Shown in pieces: positions 1 to 5,520 of a DNA stretch of 6,744 bases. Positions within the stretch are counted from its first letter, which is position 1. Each line of letters begins with the position of its first letter. Position numbers and translations under genes: made by a program. The stretch spans positions 1 through 6,744 of the forward strand of contig DMYK01000053.1 in the NCBI GenBank assembly GCA_003483675.1. The letters are read 5' to 3'. This stretch comes from Microcoleaceae cyanobacterium UBA11344 (GTDB lineage: Bacteria > Cyanobacteriota > Cyanobacteriia > Cyanobacteriales > Microcoleaceae). A model generated the notes under the pieces. That model ran no database searches, was not told the origin of the DNA, and saw nothing but the letters and a program-made list of their open reading frames with translations.

Positions 1-44
1 GCTGCTACCCAACCGACGATTAAAAGGGAGATTACGATAGTCAT
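1..44 (-). CDS. Small membrane protein, N-terminal fragment (cut by left edge)
   Basis: Reading leftwards from an ATG at 44-42, the first 14 codons give MTIVISLLIVGWVA and the frame is still open at the window edge. A good ribosome binding site (AAGGA, complement of 55-59) lies 10 nt upstream, and a plausible promoter lies upstream of that. The visible residues form the start of a hydrophobic transmembrane helix right at the N-terminus. From memory, this start resembles a short single-helix cyanobacterial protein family sometimes annotated as photosystem II-related (Psb35-like). That assignment is weak because only 14 residues are visible. It is transcribed divergently from treS. The start and RBS are seen directly; the family is inference. 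Confidence 0.55.
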   Translation of the reverse strand, partial: MTIVISLLIVGWVA

Positions 45-83
45 AACTGCTTTTTCCTTAAGTTTTGTTGCTTTATGTAAACT

Positions 84-113
84 AATGTAACAATAACTGG
101 CAATGAGCGTCAA
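84..113 (-). promoter_or_regulatory. Candidate sigma-70 promoter for the left-edge gene
   Basis: On the minus strand a TTGACG -35 box (complement of 108-113) is followed after 18 bp by a TACATT -10 box (complement of 84-89). A TGT just before the -10 box (complement of 90-92) makes it an extended -10. The predicted start near position 77 would give a leader of about 33 nt to the ATG at 44, with the AAGGA site inside it. It is called by consensus match only. Confidence 0.45.
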
Positions 114-223
114 GGTGGTGTAAGGTCGTGGCAACCGTCCGACAGGTAGGGAAAACCGCACCTAACCTCAAGTTGTTACCTACAAAGCGATCGAATGTAG
201 GGTGTGCACCGCGCACCAAGGCG

Positions 224-338
224 TGTCAACTTAAGACCCAAACCAGAAAAAATGTCGCTTGTAGGCGACTGTGCGATCCCCGTAGCCCCCCACCCCCCTG
301 TCCCCCCAAGGGGGGAAAAGAGCAGTCTTAAGTTGACA
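224..338. repeat. 115-bp element with perfect 14-bp terminal inverted repeats (MITE-like candidate)
   Basis: TGTCAACTTAAGAC at 224-237 is the exact reverse complement of GTCTTAAGTTGACA at 325-338, with 87 bp between them. One further outer pair is only a G-T wobble. The interior has no ORF of note. It holds a small hairpin (254-269), three C6 tracts and a G6 tract. Each end reads TTGACA outward, a perfect -35 hexamer, but no -10 box follows at normal spacing on either side. No clear target-site duplication is visible. The size, terminal inverted repeats and lack of coding capacity fit a miniature transposable element or a dispersed structured repeat. Copy number in the genome would decide; only the arms are certain. 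Confidence 0.5.
278..307 (-). other. Potential G-quadruplex (minus strand) / C-tract cluster
   Basis: The plus strand has C-runs at 278-281 (4), 286-291 (6), 293-298 (6) and 302-307 (6), separated by 4, 1 and 3 bases. The minus strand therefore carries four G-runs with loops of 3, 1 and 4 nt, which satisfies the usual G4 pattern. The last C6 run is followed after AA by G6 at 310-315, an inverted repeat that could compete by forming a hairpin. It sits inside the 224-338 element. Whether it folds in the cell is unknown. Confidence 0.5.
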
Positions 339-412
339 TTAATGCCCCGTACCCGCCTCCGAGTGTCCGAGGGAGAGAATACTTATTCAACTTCTGCTTT
401 CTCGCTGTATCC

Positions 413-420
413 GCGATCGC
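413..420. repeat. HIP1 octamer (one of seven in the window)
   Basis: GCGATCGC, the highly iterated palindrome of many cyanobacterial genomes, occurs here and at 1803-1810, 1842-1849, 2612-2619, 2705-2712, 2850-2857 and 5212-5219. Five of the seven lie inside treS and one in the sigma-like gene. The density supports a cyanobacterial chromosome. None occurs from 5220 to the right edge, but 1.5 kb is too short to treat that absence as proof of transfer. Confidence 0.9.
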
Positions 421-437
421 AAAACCTATGAGATAGT

Positions 438-464
438 TTGACTTTTTAGTAAAAAAAATATAAG
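438..464 (+). promoter_or_regulatory. Candidate promoter for treS
   Basis: TTGACT (438-443) is followed after 15 bp of A/T-rich spacer, including an A8 run, by TATAAG (459-464). The spacer is shorter than the optimal 17 bp, so this is a modest match. A start near 471 would give a leader of about 155 nt that includes the heptamer array. Alternative -10-like sequences are TATGAT at 481-486 and 532-537, without convincing -35 partners. Confidence 0.35.
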
Positions 465-549
465 TTTTGCGTTCATAAATTATGATGAAAACTCCGCCGC
501 TGGCATGAGGAATTAGCGCCAACTTATAAGGTATGATTTATAAGTTTTG
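459..549 (+). repeat. 11-bp direct repeat flanking the treS leader
   Basis: TATAAGTTTTG occurs at 459-469 and again at 539-549, 80 bp apart. The first copy overlaps the candidate -10 box. A CTTATAAG palindrome lies at 523-530 just before the second copy. It could be a regulatory repeat or a trace of local duplication; the sequence does not say which. Confidence 0.45.
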
Positions 550-562
550 ATTTTCAGTAACT

Positions 563-625
563 ATTCCCCATTACCGATGATCAATTCCCCATTACCAATT
601 CCCCATTCCCAATTACCGATTACCT
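563..625 (+). repeat. Heptanucleotide tandem repeat (STRR), nine units, abutting the treS start codon
   Basis: From 563 to 625 the sequence divides into nine 7-bp units, eight of which fit ATTNCCN (mainly ATTCCCC, ATTACCG, ATTACCA). The third unit (577-583) is degenerate, and a still weaker tenth unit may precede at 556-562. The last unit ends at 625 and the treS ATG begins at 626, so the array occupies the place where a Shine-Dalgarno site would sit; none is present. Degenerate heptamer STRRs are known from filamentous cyanobacteria. The phase and abutment are seen directly; any effect on translation is inference. Confidence 0.85.
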
Positions 626-3600
626 ATGCAAAACTCAATTTTAAATAACGATCCTTTGTGGTTCAAAGACGCGATCATTTACGAAGTGCCAATTCGCGCT
701 TTTGCAGACAGCAATGCTGACGGCATCGGCGACTTTCGGGGGCTGACAGAAAAACTAGATTACCTACAAAACTTGGGAGTAACAGCAATTTGGGTGCTGC
801 CGTTTTTTCCCTCCCCGCTCCGAGACGACGGCTACGATACTTCGCACTATACCACAGTCAACCCGATTTACGGCACTTTAGAAGACTTTAAACATCTTTT
901 AGAACAAGCGCACCTGCGGGGAATTAGAGTCATTATTGAGTTAATTGTTAACCACACTTCCGACCAGCACGCTTGGTTTCAGAAAGCGCGCAGATCCCCT
1001 AAAGGCAGCAAAGAAAGAGATTTTTATGTATGGAGCGACACGCCAGAAAAATATCAAGATGCTCGGATTATTTTCCAAGATTTTGAAACTTCTAATTGGG
1101 CTTGGGATCCGGTAGCAAAAGCTTATTATTGGCATCGTTTTTATGCGCATCAACCTGACTTGAATTACGATAATCCTGCCGTGATTCAAGCCATATTAGA
1201 TGTGGTGGATTTTTGGTTGGAACTGGGGGTTGATGGACTGCGAATGGATGCCGTGCCTTACCTATATGAGCGCGAGGGTACTAACTGCGAAAACTTGCCA
1301 GAAACTCACGTATTCCTCAAACATTTGCGGAAGCACGTAGATGAGAAATTCCCCAACCGAATGCTGTTAGCTGAGGCGAATCAGTGGCCGGAGGATGCGG
1401 TTGAATATTACGCCGATGGGGATGAATGTCACATGAACTTTCATTTTCCCCTAATGCCTCGCTTATTTATGGCTTTGCACATGGAAGATAGCTTCCCAAT
1501 TAGTGACATTCTCCAGCAAACTCCTCAGATTCCTAATAACTGTCAGTGGGCATTATTTTTGCGAAATCATGACGAATTGACGCTGGAAATGGTGAGCGAT
1601 GAAGACCGAGATTATATGTATCGAGTTTATGCTCAAGATACGCAGGCGAGGATTAATTTGGGTATCCGCCGCCGCTTGGCTCCGCTGATGGGAAATAATC
1701 GCCGCCGGATTGAGTTGATGAATGCTTTGTTGCTTTCTCTTCCGGGTACGCCTGTGCTGTACTATGGGGATGAAATTGGTATGGGGGACAATATCTATTT
1801 GGGCGATCGCAACGGGGTGAGAACTCCCATGCAGTGGAGTGGCGATCGCAATGCCGGTTTCAGTCGCGCTAATCCGCAACGGCTGTACGCACCGCCAATT
1901 GTTGACCCTGAATATCACTACGAATCTGTTAATGTGGAGGCGCAACGAGCTAATCCGAGTTCTCTTTGGTGGTGGATGAAACGCCTAATTGCAATTCGTC
2001 AACGCTTCCAAGCATTCGGTCGCGGGACTTGCGAATTTCTTTACCCGGAAAACCGCAAAGTTTTAGCTTTTGTGCGTACTTATCAAGACGAACACATTTT
2101 AGTAGTGGCGAATTTGTCGCGCTTCGTGCAGACGGCAGAATTAGACCTTTCGCCATTCAAAGGTGCCGTTCCGGTGGAGATTTTTGGTCGTACAGAGTTT
2201 CCGGCTGTTGGCGATTCTGCTTACTTTTTGAGCTTGAGTCCTCACTCGTTTTACTGGTTTACTCTCACTGTCAAACAAGAAGATTTTTCGCTACATTTAC
2301 CTCTAACCGAACTGCCGAATTTTGCGATCGGTGGCAACTGGAAAACAGCTTTTGCTACAAGTAAATTGAGTGATAATCTGCTTACTATTTTGCCTAATTA
2401 CTTGCGAACTAGCAACTGGTTCACCGGTACGGACAGGACTATTCAATCTTTGCAAATAGGTGAAGTTGTGCCAGTTGAATGTAAAAACTCTACGGGGTTA
2501 GAATCAACAATTTACATTTTGCTGTTGCAGTTAAATTATACTGAAGGGATGCCCGAAACTTACGTTTTGCCTGTAGGTTGGGAAGAGATTCAAGGCGATG
2601 CGGACGCACGGGCGATCGCCCGCATTCACTTCCCAGAAACTAACGAAGTCGGGGTACTATTTGATGCTGCGACTGATCAGGGTTTTCTCAGTGTTCTGCT
2701 AGAGGCGATCGCGAATTCTCGCAGTTACACAGGTGCGGCAGGTAAACTGCTAGGAATTCCCGACAAGGCACTCACATCAGAACAAGATTTGTCGCAGCTA
2801 GAACCTCACGTATTCAAAAAAGAACACAGCAATACATCCGCAGGTTATGGCGATCGCTTCGTGCTAAAACTATTGCGAAAAGTTGAAGAAGGTATCAACC
2901 CAGAATTAGAAATCGGGCGTTTTTTAACCGATCGCAAATTGATTCAACACTTTGCTCCAATTGCCGGATCTTTGGAATATCAGGCCTCTGGAAAACCAGT
3001 AATGACGATCGGGATACTGCAAAAATTAATCCCCGATAGCAGGGATTCTTGGTCTTATACCTTAGACACATTGCGCGACTATTTTGAGCAAGTAATGGCA
3101 GTAGAAGCAAAGTATTCCGCCGACAATTTATCTACTGCACCCGAAAATTATTTACCCAATGCAACCTCCGCACAAATGCAGCGGCAGTCAAACTCGCTAG
3201 TATCCGATTTATCCCTAAAAATTCCCGAATTAGCTCGCGAACTCATCGGCTCTTATCTAGCCTCAGCCGAACTTTTAGGACAACGAACAGCCGAACTTCA
3301 TCTCGCTTTAGCTTCAGACGCACAAAATCCCGATTTTGCCCCAGAAAACTTTACTTCATTTTACCAGCGTTCCATCTATCAACAGATGAGAAATCTAGCA
3401 GGAAGGACTTTGCTGCTACTGAAAAAACGGCTGTCCCAAATGCCACCGGAAACCCAAAAATTGGGACAAAATCTGCTCAACTGCGAAGACTTGCTGATGG
3501 AACGTTTCAAGTCTATTTTGAACTTGAGAATCACGGCCGATCGCATTCGTTGTCACGGGGACTTTCATTTCGGAAAAGTTCTTTATACAGGCAAAGATTT

Positions 3601-4006
3601 CGTAATTATTAATTTTGGAGGAGAACGAAATCGACCATTAAGTGAGAGGCGGATGAAACGTTCGCCGCTGCGAGATGTTGCGGGAATGCTGCAATCTTTC
3701 AATTATGCTGTCACTTTGGGGCTTCGCAATGAAGTAGAAAGTGGGATGATTCGTCCTGAAAATTTATCTGAGATGCAGCAGTGGGCAAATGTTTGGGATC
3801 GCTGGGTTAGCCTGACTTTTCTCAAGAGTTATTTGGTGACAGCAGCCGATGCAAAATTCTTGCCAAAATCTATCCCGGAAATACAAGTTTTGCTGGATGC
3901 TTACATCTTAGAAAAAACGGTTTCTGAGCTGGTATACGAACTTAATTACCGCTTGGATTGGGTAGAAATTCCCCTTCAGCGGATGCTACAATTGCTGCAA
4001 CGTTGA
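626..4006 (+). CDS. treS: Trehalose synthase / maltokinase fusion protein with an altered kinase site
   Basis: This cytosolic enzyme interconverts maltose and trehalose. Residues ~10-465 form a GH13 alpha-amylase-type barrel and ~466-548 its C-terminal beta domain. TreS hallmarks are clear: VNHTSDQHAWF (108-118), nucleophile Asp208 in GLRMDAV, acid/base Glu250 in LLAEANQW, Asp316 in FLRNHDE, and GDEIGMGD (381-388). From ~565 a maltokinase (Pep2/Mak-type) domain follows: an N-cap (589-608), a nucleotide-binding region with Lys748 and NPELEIGRFL (758-767), and a catalytic HGDFH (977-981). The total of 1126 residues fits TreS-Mak fusions. Oddly, the usual HGDxHxGQ reads HGDFHFGK (Lys984), and the usual DFEGEP reads NFGGER (Asn996, Gly998, Arg1001). 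Both metal-ligand positions are lost while the flanking sequence stays conserved, so kinase activity is doubtful. The start is the only reasonable Met before the conserved DPLWFKDAIIYE. There is no Shine-Dalgarno site; a heptamer array abuts the ATG. No glgE or other sugar gene is adjacent. Confidence 0.95.
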   Translation: MQNSILNNDPLWFKDAIIYEVPIRAFADSNADGIGDFRGLTEKLDYLQNLGVTAIWVLPFFPSPLRDDGYDTSHYTTVNPIYGTLEDFKHLLEQAHLRGIRVIIELIVNHTSDQHAWFQKARRSPKGSKERDFYVWSDTPEKYQDARIIFQDFETSNWAWDPVAKAYYWHRFYAHQPDLNYDNPAVIQAILDVVDFWLELGVDGLRMDAVPYLYEREGTNCENLPETHVFLKHLRKHVDEKFPNRMLLAEANQWPEDAVEYYADGDECHMNFHFPLMPRLFMALHMEDSFPISDILQQTPQIPNNCQWALFLRNHDELTLEMVSDEDRDYMYRVYAQDTQARINLGIRRRLAPLMGNNRRRIELMNALLLSLPGTPVLYYGDEIGMGDNIYLGDRNGVRTPMQWSGDRNAGFSRANPQRLYAPPIVDPEYHYESVNVEAQRANPSSLWWWMKRLIAIRQRFQAFGRGTCEFLYPENRKVLAFVRTYQDEHILVVANLSRFVQTAELDLSPFKGAVPVEIFGRTEFPAVGDSAYFLSLSPHSFYWFTLTVKQEDFSLHLPLTELPNFAIGGNWKTAFATSKLSDNLLTILPNYLRTSNWFTGTDRTIQSLQIGEVVPVECKNSTGLESTIYILLLQLNYTEGMPETYVLPVGWEEIQGDADARAIARIHFPETNEVGVLFDAATDQGFLSVLLEAIANSRSYTGAAGKLLGIPDKALTSEQDLSQLEPHVFKKEHSNTSAGYGDRFVLKLLRKVEEGINPELEIGRFLTDRKLIQHFAPIAGSLEYQASGKPVMTIGILQKLIPDSRDSWSYTLDTLRDYFEQVMAVEAKYSADNLSTAPENYLPNATSAQMQRQSNSLVSDLSLKIPELARELIGSYLASAELLGQRTAELHLALASDAQNPDFAPENFTSFYQRSIYQQMRNLAGRTLLLLKKRLSQMPPETQKLGQNLLNCEDLLMERFKSILNLRITADRIRCHGDFHFGKVLYTGKDFVIINFGGERNRPLSERRMKRSPLRDVAGMLQSFNYAVTLGLRNEVESGMIRPENLSEMQQWANVWDRWVSLTFLKSYLVTAADAKFLPKSIPEIQVLLDAYILEKTVSELVYELNYRLDWVEIPLQRMLQLLQR

Positions 4007-4040
4007 GTTGATAAGTAGTAGGATTTACGCAGGGAGACCT

Positions 4041-4104
4041 AGAAACCGGGTTTTTACGAAAAGACGTGTTGCAGCCCGTAGATTCAGTAAAAAACCCGGT
4101 TTCT
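4041..4104. repeat. Inverted repeat with 15-bp arms downstream of treS (dispersed repeat, possible terminator)
   Basis: AGAAACCGGGTTTTT (4041-4055) is perfectly complementary to AAAAACCCGGTTTCT (4090-4104). Two more pairs (4056/4088 and 4057/4087) form if A4089 is bulged out. The loop is about 34 nt. It begins 35 bp after the treS stop and lies between convergent genes. No U-tract follows the right arm, so it is not a classic intrinsic terminator, although the arms could fold in transcripts from either side. From memory, AGAAACCGGGTTT-type palindromes are widespread intergenic repeats in filamentous cyanobacteria. Confidence 0.7.
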
Positions 4105-4173
4105 GACCACCCGTGTGTAAGTTCTGTCTGGAATGAGGAGATTTCTTCACGACTATCTTTAAATCGCTCATAC

Positions 4174-4497
4174 TTACCCCTTGAAATAAAGAGATGTTTG
4201 ATACAAAACTTGTTCTTGATGGGTTAACAAAGTGCAGTCAGAAAGCGGGTAAGCCACACAAGTAACAGCGTAGCCAGCTTGCAATTCTAAGGGCTTCAAA
4301 AACTTTTGTTCGCTTTGGTCGATTTCGCCGCTAAGCAGCTTGACAACGCAGGCAGAACACTCTCCTTGCTTGCATCCATTCGGCAAGCGGATGCCGGCTG
4401 CTTCTGCTATATCTAATATATACTGGTCGTCTGGTACTGCGATCGTGCGATCGAGAGCGAGCTCCTGATTCACCAACCGAACTTGATAAACTGCCAT
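4174..4497 (-). CDS. Plant-type [2Fe-2S] ferredoxin
   Basis: This small soluble electron carrier of 107 residues has a single 2Fe-2S ferredoxin domain over nearly its full length. The cluster ligands are Cys42, Cys47, Cys50 and Cys80 (C-x4-C-x2-C-x29-C), in LPNGCKQGECSAC and AVTCVAYP. The C-terminal THQEQVLY resembles the end of photosynthetic ferredoxins. The residue before the first ligand is Gly rather than the Ser usual in the main photosynthetic PetF, and an extra Cys88 and a longer tail are present, so it is more likely a secondary ferredoxin paralogue than the main PSI acceptor. Its redox partner cannot be told from the neighbours. The ATG is supported by GAGG (complement of 4503-4506), 5 nt upstream. 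It converges with treS. The family is certain; the subfamily is inferred. Confidence 0.93.
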   Translation of the reverse strand: MAVYQVRLVNQELALDRTIAVPDDQYILDIAEAAGIRLPNGCKQGECSACVVKLLSGEIDQSEQKFLKPLELQAGYAVTCVAYPLSDCTLLTHQEQVLYQTSLYFKG

Positions 4498-4577
4498 TTT
4501 TTCCTCAGTATTAAGATTGCTCTGATGAAAGCCAACCTAAATTAGCGATCGAACCCGTTTGATCGAAAACTCGACTG

Positions 4578-4586
4578 CTTATAACA
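4578..4586 (-). promoter_or_regulatory. Candidate extended -10 promoter for the ferredoxin gene
   Basis: The minus strand reads TGTTATAAG (complement of 4578-4586), an extended -10 (TGn plus TATAAG), without a good -35 hexamer. A start near 4571 would give a leader of about 74 nt. Just upstream, ATATC (4604-4608) and GATAT (4614-4618) form a 5-bp inverted repeat around 5 bp that could be an operator half-site pair. Weak, consensus only. Confidence 0.3.
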
Positions 4587-4630
4587 GGTAGATTTTTACC
4601 GAAATATCCTGTCGATATGTACTCGCGAAA

Positions 4631-4684
4631 GGGCGGGTTTATGAGGCTGTTAGTCCTAGCAAATATTTCAGGTGAAACCCGCCC
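4631..4684. repeat. Inverted repeat with 10-bp GC-rich arms
   Basis: GGGCGGGTTT (4631-4640) is exactly complementary to AAACCCGCCC (4675-4684), around a 34-nt interior. It lies between the sigma-like gene and the ferredoxin gene, about 60 bp downstream of the former. The loop length matches that of the 4041-4104 repeat, although the sequences differ. From memory, GGGCGGGTTT/AAACCCGCCC palindromes are common intergenic repeats in Oscillatoriales. It may help end transcription from the sigma-like gene. Confidence 0.6.
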
Positions 4685-4725
4685 CTACACCTGGAAAAGG
4701 CTGGTTTAGTATGCTGTTAGTCCTA
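4636..4725 (+). repeat. 23-bp imperfect direct repeat
   Basis: Positions 4636-4658 and 4703-4725 match at 20 of 23 bases: both begin GGTTTA and end in the identical 13-mer GCTGTTAGTCCTA, differing only in a 4-bp stretch between. The copies are 67 bp apart. The first overlaps the left arm and loop of the 4631-4684 inverted repeat, and the second overlaps the 4716-4735 hairpin. This suggests two related, partly eroded copies of one intergenic repeat side by side. Confidence 0.6.
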
Positions 4726-4735
4726 CTAGACTAAC
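4716..4735 (-). terminator. Hairpin just after the sigma-like gene, possible terminator
   Basis: GTTAGTC (4716-4722) and GACTAAC (4729-4735) form a perfect 7-bp stem around a 6-nt loop. On the minus strand it begins about 10 nt after the stop codon of the sigma-like gene (4745-4747). The stem is AT-rich and no immediate U-run follows, so it is a weak intrinsic terminator at best. It argues against strong readthrough into the ferredoxin gene. Confidence 0.35.
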
Positions 4736-4744
4736 TGTGTATAT

Positions 4745-5392
4745 CTAAACAATTGCTTCTTGATAATCGAGATTTTCATCGAGATAAATAGCTCGAATAT
4801 CCTCCGGCAAATTTGCTTCGAGAGTTTGATATCCTTTTTGCAGCAAAGCCCTTACCTGAGCCGGCGAAATAGCTTCACCTTCTGCTTGTAAATAAGCTGC
4901 AATTCTGGTTTCGCTCCAGCGGAAAGTCTGAGCCATCAACACAACTAAACGCGGTAGCGGTGCTAACAATTCTAAAGCTTGTTTGACGTAACACCACAGA
5001 GGCGGCGGAGCCGATTGCAAAGAATAATGAATCGTCTCAACAGGAGGCAATTCGGCTTGATTAATGCAGATAGCGGTGACATTAATTAACCAGTTTTGGA
5101 GACTGAGATTTCCGCCATCAGACTCTTGGATTTCGCGACGCAAATCGAGGCCTCGGAGTTCGTGATAGATGTGCAGCCAAGTGTGGGCGAATAGGTAATC
5201 TCCTTGTACGGGCGATCGCACAGAATGGCGGATCAGCGAGTGAACTATTTGAGCGTAGCGGCAAAAAATTGCAGTGAAGTATCTACCCTGGTCGGGATAA
5301 TTTTGAAACAGGGTTAATAATTCCTGGTCGCTGTGATGGAACAGAGATTTGACAACAGGATGGTTAATCTCGGAAAAATTAGGTGTTTGCAC
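4745..5392 (-). CDS. Sigma-70/ECF-like protein, cyanobacterial
   Basis: This 215-residue protein looks like a diverged ECF-type sigma factor. Residues ~20-85 (HSDQELLTLFQ, then RYFTAIFCRYAQIVHSLI) resemble sigma region 2, which binds core RNA polymerase and the -10 element. Residues ~138-195 resemble region 4: a leucine-rich helix (QALELLAPLPRLVVLM), then a helix-turn-helix-like stretch around RWSETRIAAYLQ and SPAQVRALLQKGY. The linker (~90-135) is Gly/Pro-rich. From memory, cyanobacteria carry a conserved family starting this way and annotated as sigma-70-like; its regulon is not evident here. The start is GTG (complement of 5390-5392): an in-frame stop lies 36 bp upstream with no ATG between, and the next internal Met is residue 153. 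No Shine-Dalgarno site is visible. No anti-sigma gene is adjacent. It is divergent from the DUF5131 gene. The gene is sure; true sigma activity is inferred. Confidence 0.8.
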   Translation of the reverse strand: MQTPNFSEINHPVVKSLFHHSDQELLTLFQNYPDQGRYFTAIFCRYAQIVHSLIRHSVRSPVQGDYLFAHTWLHIYHELRGLDLRREIQESDGGNLSLQNWLINVTAICINQAELPPVETIHYSLQSAPPPLWCYVKQALELLAPLPRLVVLMAQTFRWSETRIAAYLQAEGEAISPAQVRALLQKGYQTLEANLPEDIRAIYLDENLDYQEAIV

Positions 5393-5410
5393 AATTGTTC
5401 TGGTAATATA

Positions 5411-5423
5411 TGCTGGTGCAGCA
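5411..5423. promoter_or_regulatory. Short inverted repeat at the predicted start of the sigma-like transcript
   Basis: TGCTG (5411-5415) and CAGCA (5419-5423) form a 5-bp inverted repeat around GTG. It coincides with the transcription start predicted from the promoter at 5426-5455, a location suitable for a repressor site or a 5' hairpin. It is short enough to occur by chance. Confidence 0.3.
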
Positions 5424-5425
5424 CG

Positions 5426-5455
5426 ATTTTACACCACGATCTACATTTAATGCAA
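5426..5455 (-). promoter_or_regulatory. Candidate promoter for the sigma-like gene
   Basis: On the minus strand TTGCAT (complement of 5450-5455) is separated by 18 bp from TAAAAT (complement of 5426-5431). A start near 5419 gives a leader of about 27 nt to the GTG. The match is good for a housekeeping-type promoter (four of six and five of six positions). Confidence 0.45.
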
Positions 5456-5471
5456 GTGCTTTAAAATATTG

Positions 5472-5500
5472 TTGATATTTAAGTTAATTAGTTATATAAT
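5472..5500 (+). promoter_or_regulatory. Near-consensus sigma-70 promoter for the DUF5131 gene
   Basis: TTGATA (5472-5477) is followed after exactly 17 bp by a perfect TATAAT (5495-5500). It matches 11 of 12 consensus positions and is the strongest promoter-like sequence in the window. Initiation near 5507 gives a leader of about 94 nt containing a 16-bp palindrome. The surrounding spacer is very AT-rich, which raises the chance of fortuitous -10 matches, but the spacing and -35 box support it. Confidence 0.7.
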
Positions 5501-5520
5501 ATAGTTGTGGGTGATGCTGC

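Larger units (their letters stand above)
114..437. other. Non-coding stretch between left-edge gene and treS promoter
   Basis: No convincing gene is seen here. Short open frames on both strands (for example 128-331 plus, and 328-522 minus) have low-complexity or Pro/Cys/Arg-rich translations and no recognisable domain. The content is repeat-like: a short hairpin at 201-217 (GGTGTG pairing with CGCACC around a 5-nt loop, one G-T pair), a 5-bp hairpin at 254-269 (GTCGC/GCGAC), the 224-338 inverted-repeat element, C-tracts, and a HIP1 octamer at 413-420. Confidence 0.6.

Noticed and set aside
333..361. Promoter starting from the perfect TTGACA at 333-338
   Set aside because: No -10-like hexamer occurs at 16-18 bp spacing; the position after 17 bp reads CCTCCG.
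128..522. Short frames at 128-331, 204-431 (plus) and 328-522 (minus)
   Set aside because: They run through inverted repeats and C-tracts and have no RBS, recognisable domain or plausible composition.
563..625. CRISPR-like repeat array
   Set aside because: The units are 7 bp with no spacers; this is a tandem short repeat, not a CRISPR.
938..958. Glu105 in place of the Asp that opens GH13 conserved region I (IIELIVNHTS), considered as loss of activity
   Set aside because: From memory many long-form TreS proteins read ELVINHTS here, and the catalytic Asp208, Glu250 and Asp316 are all present, so it is treated as family variation.
1553..1945. 130-codon open frame on the minus strand inside treS
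   Set aside because: It lies wholly antisense to the conserved TreS barrel, has an Ile/His/Arg-rich translation without a domain, and no promoter or RBS. It is a shadow of the real gene.
1966..2364. 132-codon plus-strand frame overlapping treS in another frame
   Set aside because: The treS frame is conserved throughout this interval; the alternative translation is rich in Arg, Ser and Cys with no family resemblance.
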